Assembly (NCBI GenBank): GCA_964016985.1
Contig: OZ024827.1
Coordinates: 57,145,507 to 57,209,506 of the forward strand
DNA: 64,000 nucleotides
Direction of reading: 5' to 3'
DNA from: Anodontia alba
Taxonomy: Eukaryota > Mollusca > Bivalvia > Lucinida > Lucinidae
Below are positions 34,386 through 45,276 of this stretch, piece after piece. The notes under the pieces were generated by a model that saw only the letters and a list, made by a program, of their open reading frames with translations, was not told the origin of the DNA and searched no databases. The translations under genes and the position numbers were made by a program. Position 1 is the first letter of the stretch. The number at the start of each line of letters is the position of its first letter.

Positions 34386-36996
34386 CATTTCCATGCACAT
34401 ACATTTTCCCACAGTGACCCCTGCGCCATGACCTTTTGTGAGTGTAAAAAATTGGCAGTGCTTGATTGTGAAGAATAACATATCTACTTTCGTTTTCAAG
34501 TACGCTGTGTTTGATCAGTTGCTTATGTTGGATTCCAGAGGTAAATATCCAGCCCTACCCTCATTTTGGCTGCATTTTTAGCTCACCTGAGCTCTGCTCA
34601 GGATGAGCTATTGTGATCACTTTTCGTCCGTCGTGCGTCCGTCCGTGCGTGCGTCCGTCCGTCCGTCCGTCCGTGCGTCCGTCCGTTAACATTTTCAAAC
34701 GACTTCTCCTCTGAAACCGCTGAGCCAATTTTGCTCAAATTTCATATGGAGCCTCCTTAGGATGGGGGAACGAAAAATTGCTAAAATGGTTGCGGTCCGT
34801 TGACCAAGATGGCCGCCACGCCCATATATGGTAAAAACCTTTAAAAATCTTCTCCTCCAGAACCGAGAATGCCTTGGGGCTGAACTTTTGCAGGAATCAT
34901 CGGGGACGGGAGGTCTACCAAAATTGCTAAAAGAATTGTCGTACGTTGACGTTTGACCTTTTTACGGCAAGGTCAAGTTTGCTTCCCTATGCATTTGTAT
35001 GGGAAAAACCTTTAAAAATCTTCTTTTCCAAAACCCAGCATGCCTTATGGCTGAATCTTTGCATATATCTGTGGGAACAGGAGAGCTACCAAAATTGCTA
35101 AAATAATGGTGGTACATTGACATTTGACCTTTTTACGGTAAGGTCAATTTTGCTTCCTTATGCATTTGTATGGGAAAAATGTTCAGAATTTCAAACAACT
35201 TCTCCTCTGGAGCCTCTGGGCCAGTTTTGCTCAAATTTCATATGGAGCCTCCTTAGGGTGTGGGAACAGAAAATTGCTAAAATGGTCACGGTCCATTGAC
35301 CAAGATGGCCGCCACGCCCATATATGGTAAAAATCTTTAAAAATCTTCGTCTTCAGATCCGAGAATGCCTTGGGGCTGAACCTTTGCAGGAATCATTGGG
35401 GACTGGAGGTCTACCAACATTGCTAAAAGAATTGTCGTACGTTGACATTTGACCTTTTTACAGCAAGGTCAAGTTTGCTTCCCTGTGCATTTGTATGGGA
35501 AAAACCTTTAAAAATCTTATTTTCCAAAACCGAGCAGCCTTATGGCTGAATCTTTGCATATATCTTCGGGAACAGGAGGGCTACCAAAATTGCTAAAATA
35601 ATGGTCATACATTGACATTTGACCTTTTTACGTTAAGGTCAATTTTGCTTCCTTATGCATTTGTATGGAAAAATGTTCAGAATTTCAAACAACTTCTCCT
35701 CTGGAGCCTCTGGGCCAATTTTGCTCAAATTTCATATGGAGCCTCCTTAGGTAGGGGGAACAAAAGATAGCTAAAATGGTCACGGTTCGTTGACCAAGAT
35801 GGGCGCCATGCCCATATATGGTAAAAACCTTTATAAATCTTCTACTCTAGAACCGAGGATGCTTTGGGGCTGAATGTTTGCATAAATCATCGGGGACAGG
35901 GGGTCTACCAAAGTTGCTAAAATAATGGTCATACATTGACATTTAACCTTTTTACGGCAAGGTCAAGTTGCTTCCTTATGCATTTGCATGGGAAAAAACA
36001 TTTAAAATCCTTAATCTCCAAAACCGAGGACGGCTTGTGGCTGAATCTTTGCATATATCATCTGGAACAGGCAATCTACCGAAGTTGCTAAAATAATTGT
36101 CATACATTGACATTTAACCTTTTTAGGGCGAGGTCAAGTTTGCTTCTGTATGCATTTGTATGGGCCCCATACATTTATATGGAAAAAATGTTGATAATTT
36201 CAAATGGCTTTTCCTCAGACGCCTCCGGGCCAGTGTTGCTCAAATTTCATGCGGAGCCTCCATGGGCAGGAGAATGAAAGATTGCTAAAATGGGTATGGT
36301 CCATTGATCAAAATGGCTGCCATACCCATATATGGTAAAAACCTTTAAAAATCGTCTTCTCCATAACCAAAAATGCCCTGGGTCCTAATCTTTGCACAAA
36401 TTACGGGAGACAGGAGACCTACCAAAATTGCTCAAATGATGGTTCTATGTTGACATTTGACCTTTTTGCCTCCAAGGTCAAATTTGCTTCCCTATTTGTG
36501 TGGGCCCTATACATTTATATTGAAAATATCGAAGTGACTTGTAGATCAACAGTAGTTAAAATTGTTCTGATTGGAAATCTGAGATGGCCATCATCTGGTT
36601 TATATTTATAATATTTCCCTGCCACTGTGCTGTTTACATGTATAAAATCACGATTCTTCAGAAACCACTTAGCCAATTTCCACCAAATTTCACATTGATC
36701 CTTCTGTTAAAATTCAGAAACCACTTAGCCGAATTCCACCAAATTTCACATTGATCCTTCTGCTGAAATGTGTTTGATAGTTTATTCAAATGATCATGCT
36801 CCATTGACTGTCAGGCTCATATATTCTTCTTCAAAACTAAGAACTGTTCAAATGATGATATTTTCATTAGTTGCGATGATAGGACTGGCAAAATGTTGCA
36901 TAACATCTGCATGTCTGCAGTGGCTGTGTCACTCAGGTGAGCGAATTGTGGCCCGTCGGCCTCTTGTTCAAAACCCTCGGCCGTTTTAAGGATATG
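34386..36996 (+). repeat. Direct duplicate 1, split by a family A element
   Basis: 34386-34579 plus 36969-36996 together match 37508-37728. It begins at about CATGCACATACATTTTCCCA and ends at CTCGGCCGTTTTAAGGATAT. Confidence 0.85.
34580..36968 (+). mobile_element. Family A hairpin-headed repeat
   Basis: The head is AGCTCACCTGAGCTCTGCTC and the tail CACTCAGGTGAGCGAATTGT then GGCCTCTTG plus TT. It is closely related to 12727-15066. The other duplicate (37691-37710, CTGCATTTTTCAAAACCC) is the empty site: T5 in the empty copy, T5 plus TT in the filled one. Confidence 0.9.
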
Positions 36997-37031
36997 TAAA
37001 AAATGATCAAGTTGTTCCTAGGTCCAAGATT

Positions 37032-37538
37032 TTGCCATATTATAATGAAAATACCGAAACAGAAAATATAGCTTTAAAACATATGTTTTGCCACATTTTC
37101 GTGGGTTTACATATCCTTTCGACGGTGGTAGCGTATTTATGCGTAATTGCTGTCCAACACTTTTTGAACGACCCTCACGGCGAGATTAATACAAGCAATC
37201 TTCCAGTTCCAGTATCATTTAATACGGCAGTACGCGGGGTGATAAATAGTATGAACACGAGCTCTCTAGAAGGTACAGAAAGGGCGCGAAAGGCTTCCGA
37301 AGTAAGAAAAAAAATGGTCAAATTTTCAAACCAAAAATGTTGGGTTTACCGTTGTACCTTTGTAATGCAACACCCGTCAACACCAATCAAGCGCGGCTCA
37401 AATGGTCCAGCATACGAAATGCGTAAGAAAAGGCAAAAGAAAAGGAGAAAGAGAAAGGAGGAAAAAATGTGGGATCATATCGCCAAAAAAAAACAACAAA
37501 AAAAGCCATCTCCATGCGCATACATTTTCCCACCATGA
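37032..37538 (+). CDS. Hypothetical 168-codon open frame, function unknown
   Basis: The longest non-minisatellite open frame in the window, running from M-P-Y-Y-N-E-N-T. Residues about 15-45 are hydrophobic (HMFCHIFVGLHILSTVVAYL) and could span a membrane. Residues 128-155 are strongly Lys/Arg-rich (KKRQKKRRKRKEEK). No domain is recognised, and its last 30 bp run into the direct duplicate. It lies between the two duplicates. The basic run is A-rich simple sequence, so this may be chance. Confidence 0.25.
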   Translation: MPYYNENTETENIALKHMFCHIFVGLHILSTVVAYLCVIAVQHFLNDPHGEINTSNLPVPVSFNTAVRGVINSMNTSSLEGTERARKASEVRKKMVKFSNQKCWVYRCTFVMQHPSTPIKRGSNGPAYEMRKKRQKKRRKRKEEKMWDHIAKKKQQKKPSPCAYIFPP

Positions 37539-37728
37539 CCCCTGCGCCATGACCTTTCGTGAGTGTAAAAAATTGGCAGTGCTTGATTGTGAAGAATAAC
37601 ATATCTACTTTCGTTTTCAAGTATGCTGTGTTTGATCAGTTGCTTATGTTGGATTCCAGAGGTAAATATTCAACCCTACCCTCATTTTGGCTGCATTTTT
37701 CAAAACCCTCGGCTGTTCTAAGGATATC
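37508..37728 (+). repeat. Direct duplicate 2 (empty site)
   Basis: Matches the interrupted copy at 34386-36996. It ends 33 bp before the stop codon of the fossil gene. Confidence 0.85.
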
Positions 37729-37760
37729 AGAAGAAACCTAATCACTATCTTCTTTGTCCT

Positions 37761-38161
37761 CTAGAATTCTGGCTCAGGAAGTCTGTCTTTCATTGATTTG
37801 CTCATTCTAAGTTCCTCGTAGAAAGGCCTATAGAGAGCTGGAATTACCAAGCTGTCACACAAAGATAGCAAATCTTGTTTCTTTTTTACAGGTATTGGCA
37901 GTGGGCTTTCATACTTCTTTGGTATAGGCTTCACTAAATCAGATGGCCTACCTCGTGTTTGTCTAAGACTGATACATATGGGGCGAAAAGGGTCTTCCTC
38001 AAAACTTTCCTTAATCTGTATTTCATCAGGAGTTGCTTTCGCTACGTAAAACTTTGATTTTCATCCACTTCACTCTTTTTCCTTCCCAATCTGTCTTCAT
38101 TCCACTGTAAACTTTCTTTGTAAAGCTTTTCAAGTCTTTAAAACTGTCGTATCGCATTGGT
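37761..38161 (-). pseudogene. Fossil gene fragment 6 (C-terminus)
   Basis: It reads YDSFKDLKSFTKKVYSGMKT, then after a frameshift 'RPICISLRQTRGRPSDLVKP', ending RLPEPEF and TAG (37761-37763). It continues directly from fragment 5 once the SINE is removed. Confidence 0.75.
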
Positions 38162-38497
38162 TTTTTGTTTGATTTGGGCTTAACGTCGCTTTCAAAATCT
38201 TTCAGTCATATCGCGACGGTGTCTGGATGTAGCAGGGAGCTCAATGCTCACTTTTAGAGTGCTGCCTCACTGAAATATCATGCCCGAGACACTTCGACAT
38301 GATATTCCACCCAGTCACATTATACTGACACTGAGCCGACCAGTTCTGATTCCTAGCTCTACTTTCTTAATGCTGAGCGCCAAGCGAAAGAGCAGCCAGT
38401 GCTATTTTTAAAGTCTTCGGTATGACCCGGCCGGGGACCGAACCCGCAACCTTCTGGTCACAAAGCGGACGCTCTACCACTGAGCTAATGTGCAGGT
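38162..38497 (-). mobile_element. SINE-1, full-length, in the fossil gene
   Basis: Minus-strand copy with the tRNA-like head at the right ('TTAGCTCAGTGGTAGAGCGT', B box GGTTCGGTCCCC). The exact 12-bp duplication TATCGCATTGGT flanks it (38150-38161 and 38498-38509). Removing one copy gives an uninterrupted frame, PYVVPMR-YDSFKDL. Confidence 0.93.
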
Positions 38498-38509
38498 TAT
38501 CGCATTGGT

Positions 38510-38898
38510 ACAACGTATGGCTTGTTTCTTCTTGCCATATGCACAACAGTGTCCTACTGTTCCGGGTGATATATAGATGTACCTTTCTTAGCATGTTCGA
38601 TGGCAGAATGCATGGAGTCGCACTCCGACCAGACTCTAGAAACTTCTGTTCAGTTACTTCTATAGATGAGCTTATTTATACAGTGTGATGTAGACCAGAC
38701 GCTAGGTACTGATTCCGGTTCTGACCAGAACAACAGTCAGAATATAGAATAACATGTTTCACTGAACTTGAAAGCCCTTTTAAATGGGTAATTAAGCATG
38801 AGCCTATCTCTGATGACCCTCTCTGGCCGTTTGTCTGGTCCCAGCGATAACAGGTACCAGTTTTGTCCGCCAGAGAAAATACAGTCAAATTGTAACAG
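38510..38898 (-). pseudogene. Fossil gene fragment 5 (YSDCCSGQNRN core)
   Basis: It reads 'CYNLTVFSLADKTGTCYRWD' then 'SSSVKHVILYSDCCSGQNRN'. The second block carries the conserved Asp-rich motif of the transposase-like family. It is open for 78 codons and then frameshifts near 38690. Confidence 0.85.
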
Positions 38899-41228
38899 TT
38901 AAAGGGGAACACAACCTTAAATTACATTGCACTGCAAAGTAAAGAGCTTCACAAACCATGAATTTTGATACAAATTTGATCAAAATCGGTCAAGAGTTAA
39001 GGAAGTTATGGACAATTAAATAATTTAACCTTGGTGGCATGGGCGCTGCCATTTTGAATATTTAATGAGGTTTCACAAAAGTTTAAAAATCTATTTTAAA
39101 AGTTGTTCTTGCAAATTTGGATTAATTTGGGGGAAATGATTGCTTATCACTATAATTAAGCCTATGTTAAATACTGAAGCAAAATATTCTTGAAGACCCA
39201 TTAGGTTTTTGTACATTTTATTTGGGCTGTATGACGTCACAAAGCCTAAAACATGGTGGCATCTATGGTGGCAATTTTGAATATATTCAAACCACTGTAA
39301 TTTTTAGTTCACCTGAGCTCTGCTCAGGATGAGCTATTGTGATCACTTTTCGTCCGTCGTCCGTGCATGCGTCCGTCAGTCCGTAATCCGTCCGTTAACA
39401 TTTTCAAACGACTTCTTCTCTGAAGCCGCTGAGCCAATTTTGCTCAAATTTCATATGGAGCCTCCTTAGGGTGGGGGAACGAAAAATTGTTAAAATGGTC
39501 GTGGTCCGTTGACCAAGATGGCCGCCACACCCATATATGGTAAAAACCTTTAAAAATCTTCTTCTCCAGAACCGAGAATGCCTTGGGGCTGAACCTTTGC
39601 AGGAATCATCGGGGACGGGAGGTCTACCAAAATTGCTAAAAGAATTGTTGTACGTTGACGTTTCACCTTTTTACGGCAAGGTCAAGTTTGCTTCCCTATG
39701 CATTTGTATGGGAAAAACCTTTAAAAATCTTCTTCTCCAAAACCGAGCATGCCTTATGGCTGAATCTCTGCATATATCTTCGGGAACAGGAGGACTACCA
39801 AAATTGCTAAAATAATGGTCGTACATTGACATTTGACCTTTTTACGGTAAGGTCAATTTTGCTTCCTCATGCATTTGTATGGGAAAAATGTTCAGAATTT
39901 CAAACAACTTCTCCTCTGGAGCCTCTGGGCCAATTTTGCTTAAATTTCATATGGAGCCTCCTTAGATAGGGGGAACAAAAGATTGCTAAAATGGTCACGG
40001 TTCGTTGACCAAGATGGCCGCCATGCCCATATATGGTAAAAACCTTTAAAAATCTTCTTCTCTAGAACCGAGGATGCTTTGGGGCTGAATGTTTGCATAA
40101 ATCATCGGGGACAGGGGGTCTACCAATGTTGCTAAAATAATGGTCATACATTGACATTTGACCTTTTTACGGCAAGGTCGTTTGCTTCCTTATACATTTG
40201 GATGGGAAAAAACATTTAAAAATCTTTTTCTCCAAAACCGAGGATGGCTTGTGGCTGAATCTTTACATATATCATCTGGAACGGGCGGTCTACCAAAGTT
40301 GCTAAAATAATTGTAATACATTGACATTTAACCTTTTTACGGCAGGGTCAAGTTTGCTTCTGTATGCATTTGTATGGGCCCCATACATTTGTATGGAAAA
40401 AATGTTGATAATTTCAAATGGCTTTTCCTCTGACGCCTCCTGGCCAGTGTTGCTCAAATTTCATGCGGAGCCTCTGTGGGCAGGAGAATGAAAGATTGCT
40501 AAAATGGGTATGGTCCATTGATCAAAATGGCTGCCATGCCCATATATGGTAAAAACCTTTAAAAATCTTCTTCTCCATAACCAAATAAGCCCTGGGTCCT
40601 AATCTTTGCACAAATTATGGGGGACAGGAGATCTACCAAAATTGCTAAAATGATGATTCTATGTTGACATTTGACCTTTTTACCTCCAAGGTCAAATTTG
40701 CTTCCCCATTTGTATGGGCCATATACATTAATATTGAAAGTATCGAAGTGACTTGTAGATCAACAGTAGTTAAAATTGTTCTGATTGGAAATCTTAGATG
40801 GCCATCATCTGATTTATATTTATAATATTTCCCTGCCACTGTGCTGTTTACATGTATAAAATCATGATTCTTCAGAAACCACTTAGCCAATTTCCACCAA
40901 ATTTCACATTGATCCTTCTGTTGAAATGTGATTGATAGTTTATTCAAATGATCATGCTCCATTGACTGTCAGGCCCATATATTCTTCTTCAAAACTAAGA
41001 ACTGCTCAGATGATGATATTTTCATTAGTTGCGATGATAGGATTGGAAAAATGTTGCATAACATCTGCATGTCTGCAGTGGCTATGTCACTCAGGTGAGC
41101 GAATCGTGGCCCATGGGCTTCTTGTCTTATTTCTCGACCGATTTTGATAAAACTTGCATCGAAGTAAATGGTTTGCTTAGCACTTTACTCCAGGAAACAC
41201 TTACAACTTATGTTGCGTTCTCCTTTAA
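38899..41228. mobile_element. TTAA-flanked MITE, split by a family A element
   Basis: TTAA target duplications at 38899-38902 and 41225-41228. The inverted ends AGGGGAACACAACCTTAA and AGGAGAACGCAACATAA (minus strand) extend ~105 bp. The element proper is about 0.5 kb without the family A insertion 39306-41126. Removal leaves the frame YKRKL-NCYNLTVF intact. TTAA target choice implies piggyBac-type mobilisation (inference). Confidence 0.88.
39306..41126 (+). mobile_element. Family A hairpin-headed repeat nested in the TTAA MITE
   Basis: The head AGTTCACCTGAGCTCTGCTC follows T5. The tail is CACTCAGGTGAGCGAATCGT then GGGCTTCTTG. Units match 12727-15066 and 34580-36968. Confidence 0.85.
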
Positions 41229-41345
41229 GTTTCCTTTTGTAAAAGACTTTGCTTACATTAGAACAAGAGGTGTATAGGACGGCCTGTAAATCAAAGGTCA
41301 CAGTGTAAAGAGACTTATTCTGCTTTGAAGCTTCTTTGTCTTTTT
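41229..41345 (-). pseudogene. Fossil gene fragment 4
   Basis: It reads KDKEASKQNKSLYTVTFDLQ then AVLYTSCSNVSKVFYKRKL. The 'TFDLQAVL' block is the first motif of the transposase-like region. Confidence 0.85.
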
Positions 41346-44300
41346 ATGCCCCCAACTTTGAAAAAAGTTGGGGGCATATTGCTACTGGCTTGTCTGTTCA
41401 TTCGTTCGTTTCGTTTGTTCGTTAGTTCGTCACACTTTCTGGTGCAAAGCATAACTTTAGAACCATGTAAATGTTTTGAAATTTCATATATAAGTTTAGA
41501 ACCATGTATGCTAATGTTTTGAAATTTCATATATGGATTCCTCATGAAAAAATAGGTGACCCTTATTTTTTTTCTTATCCGAATTATCTCCCATTTTAGA
41601 TGAATTTCCCTTGTAATAAAATAACTTTGAAATCTCGTTAGCAAGATATCTCAAAAAGTATTTGAGCTAGAGTCTTGATATTTGGTATACTGATTGGGAC
41701 TGAGGAGGAAATCACCTGATTAAATTTTCAGCCAGTTTAATAAATTTTGTTGGAGTTATGGCCCTTTGCAATTTCTGGCTATTTGATCATGTTGCTTTCA
41801 TGTGCATAGCATAAGTTTAGAACCATGTATGCTCATGTTTTGAAATATTTTTTTTCTTATCCGAATTATCTCCCATTTTAGAGTTATTGCCTTTTAAATA
41901 AAATAACATTGAAATCTCGTTAGCAAGATATCTCAAAAAGTATTTGAGCTAGAGTCTTGATATTTGGTATACTGATTGGGACTGAGGAGGAGATCACCTG
42001 ATTAAATTTTCAAGGAATTTAATGAAATTTTGTTGGGAGTTATGGCCCTTTGCAATTTTTGGCCATTGCTTTCATGTGCATAGCATAAGTTTAGAACCAT
42101 GTATGCTAATGGTTTGAAATTTCATATATGGATTCCTCATGAAAAAATCGGTGACCCGTATTTTTTTCTTATCCGAATTATCTCCCATTTTAGAGTTATT
42201 TCCCTTGTAATAAAATCACATTGAAATCTCGTATGCAAGATATCTCAAAAAGAATTTGAGCTAGAGCCTTGATATTTGGTATACTGATTGATACTGAGGA
42301 GGAGATCACCTGATTAAATTTTCAGCCAGTTTAATGAAATTTTGTTAGAGTTATGGCTCTTTGCAATTTCTGGCTGTTTGATCTTCTTGTGTTCATAGAT
42401 AAGTTCAGAACCATGTATGCTAATGTTTTGAAAATTCATATATGGATTCCTCATGAAGAAAAAGGTGACCTGTATTTTTAGTTCACCTGAGCAAAAGCTC
42501 AAGGTGAGCTATTGTGATCACCCTCTGTCCGTCGTTCGTCATCAAGAATTAGTTTGTTAACACTCTAGAGGTCACAGTTTTGATCCAGTCTTGATGAAAC
42601 TTGCCCAGAATGTTTGCCCCTATGAAATCTAGGTCAAGTTTGATACTTGGTCTCTTGGGGTCAAAAACTAGGTCACCAGGTTAAATCAAAGGAAAACTTG
42701 TTAACACTCTAGAGGTCACATTTTTGAAACAATCATCATGAATATTGCTCAAAATGTTTGCCTTGATGATTTCTAATTCAAGTTTGAAACTAGGTCACTT
42801 GGGGTCAAAAACTAGGTCACCAGGCCAGATCAAAGGAAAACCTTATTAACACTCTAGCTGTCACATTTTTGAAGCAATCATCATGAATTTTGCTCAAAAT
42901 GTTTGTCTTGATGAGTTCTAGGTCAAGTTCGAAACTGGGTAACTTGGGATCAAAAACTACTACAGAGTGATATTTGGTGCTTGTGAAGTGTTTGTGTTTA
43001 GGTCAGTTTCTCAGTAACTATTGCTCCTACAGCCAGTGATAGTACATGCATACATCTTAGCATGGCCTCTTGAGTGCAGTCATCCATATTTGACCTTGAC
43101 CTCTATTTCACAATCCATTAGACATGCAACATTGTCTTGTTTATATAATCATTTTGAATTTTGATTAGAGTGTTTGCCTTGATCAGTTCTAGGTCAGATT
43201 CTCAAAGTGCTATGATACTCAGATGAGCGTTAGAGGGCCATCATGGCCCTCTTGTTTTTCTTATCCAAATTATCTCCCATTTTAGAGTTATTTCCTTTGT
43301 AATAAAATAACATTGAAATCTCATTAGCAAAGTATCTCAAAAAGTATTTGAGCTAGAGTCTTGATATTTGGTATACTGAATGGGACTGAGGAGGAGATCA
43401 CCTGATTAAATTTTCAACAAATTTAATGAAATTTTTTTGGAGTTATGGCCCTTTGCAATTTTTTGGCCATTTGTTGCTCTCATGTGCATAGCATAAGTTT
43501 AAAACCATTTATGCTAATGTTTTGAAATTTCATATATGGATTCCTCATGAAAAAATAGGTGACCTGTAATTTTTCTTCATATCTGAATTATTTCCCATTT
43601 TAGAGTTATTTCCCTTTGTAATCAAATAACATTGAAATCTCGTTAGCAAGATATCTCAAAAGGTATTTGAGCTAGAGCCTTGATATTTGGTATACTGATT
43701 GGTACTTAAGAGGAGAACACCTGATTAAATTTTCAGCCAGTTTAATGAAATTTTGGAGTTACGGCCCTTTGGGATTTCTGGCCATTTGTTGCTTTCATGT
43801 GCATAGCATAAGTTTAGAACCTTGTATGCTAATGTTTTGAAAATTCTCATGAAAAAAATAGGTGACCCGTATTCTTGATAATTGGTATTCTGATTGGGAC
43901 TGAGGAGGAGATCACCTGATTGAATTTTCAAAGAATTTAATGAAATTTTATTGGAGTTGTGGCCCTTTGCAATTTTTGGCCATTTGTTGCTTTCATGTGC
44001 ATAGCATAAGTTTAGAACCATGATTGCTAATGTTTTGAAATTTCATAAATGGATTCCTCATGAAAAAATAGGTGACCCGTATTTTTTTTTTTCATATCCA
44101 AGTTATCTCCCAATTTAGAGTTATTTCCCTTTGTAATAAAATAATTTGTTATCGCTTTAGCAAGTTATCTCAAAAAGTATTTGAGCTAGAGCCTTGATAT
44201 TTGGTATACTGAATGGTACTGAGGAGGAGATCACCTGATTATATTTTCAGCCAGTTTAATGAAATTTTGTTGGGAGTTATGGCCCTTTACAATTTCTGGC

Positions 44301-45148
44301 TATTTGATCTTGTTGCTTTCATGTGCATAGCATAAGTTTAGAACCATGTATGCTAATGCTTTGAAAATTCATATATGGATTCCTCATGAAAAAAATAGGT
44401 GACCCGTGTTTTTGTTTTTATCCAAATTGTCTCCCATTTTAGAGTTATTACCCTTTTGATAAAGTAACATTGAAATCTCGTTAGCAAGATATCTCAAAAG
44501 GTATTTGAGCTAGAGTCTTGTTATTTGGTATACTGATTGGGACTGAGGAGGAGATCACCTGATTAAAATTTCAACAAATTTAATGAAATTTTGTTGGAGT
44601 TGTGGCCCTTTGCAATTTTTGGCCATTTGTTAATTTCATGTGCATAGCAGAAGTTTAGAACAATGTGTACTAATGTTTTGAAATTTCATATATGGATTCC
44701 TCATAAAAAATAGGTGACCAGTATTTTTTTCTTATCCAAACTATCTCCCATTTTAGAGTTATTTCCCTTGTAAAAAATAACATTTAAATCTCGTTAGCAA
44801 GGTATCTCAAAATGTTTTTGAGCTGGAGCCTTTATATTTGTTTTACTGATTGGGACGGAGGAGGAGATCACCTGATTAAATTTTTAGCCTGTTTAATGAA
44901 ATTTTGTTAGTTATGGCCCTTTGCAATTTTTGGCCATTTGTTTCCTCATGAAAATATAGGTGACCTGTATTTGTTTTCTTATCCGAATTATCATCCATTT
45001 TAGAGTTATTTCCCTTTTAATAAAATAACACTGAAATCTCGTATATTTGTACTGTTATTACCGTCATGGACAAGCAGTATTGGAGTCAAGCAGTGTTAGA
45101 GTCGGGCAGTGTTGGGGGCATAGTGTTTTACAAACACCAGCTCTAGTT
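41346..45148 (+). mobile_element. Family C hairpin-headed repeat with ~12 units
   Basis: The head ATGCCCCCAACTTTGAAAAA-GTTGGGGGCAT is a near-perfect hairpin. ~300-bp units carry 'AAGTATTTGAGCTAGAG' and 'GACTGAGGAGGAGATCACCT'. The tail is GTTGGGGGCATAGTG ... CAGCTCTAG plus TT. Removing the core and two bases restores the frame ..NEKE-KDKEAS. Family A (42480-43256) is nested inside. Confidence 0.85.
42480..43256 (+). mobile_element. Family A hairpin-headed repeat nested in family C
   Basis: The head is AGTTCACCTGAGCAAAAGCTC and the tail TACTCAGATGAGC ... GGCCATCATGGCCCTCTTG plus TT. It is a short relative of 23891-26298, with only ~3 units. Confidence 0.85.
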
Positions 45149-45276
45149 CTTTTTCATTCCTACCTTCCTCCTTTCTTTTCAAATGGTTCTTATAATTTGT
45201 TTTGTCAATTTCTGAAACATTTCCAGCTCTATCTTTTGCAAAAAAAAGTGTTACAAAACGCACAAGCACTCTTTTT
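45149..45276 (-). pseudogene. Fossil gene fragment 3
   Basis: It reads KKSACAFCNT then, after a frameshift, KTNYKNHLKRKEEGRNEKE. It has a Cys-x-x-Cys pair like the family's 'C-x-x-C' block. It lies between the family C and family B insertions. Confidence 0.8.

Noticed and set aside
37508..37728. Long terminal repeats of a retrovirus-like element
   Set aside because: No TG...CA ends, primer-binding site or gag/pol coding lies between the duplicates.
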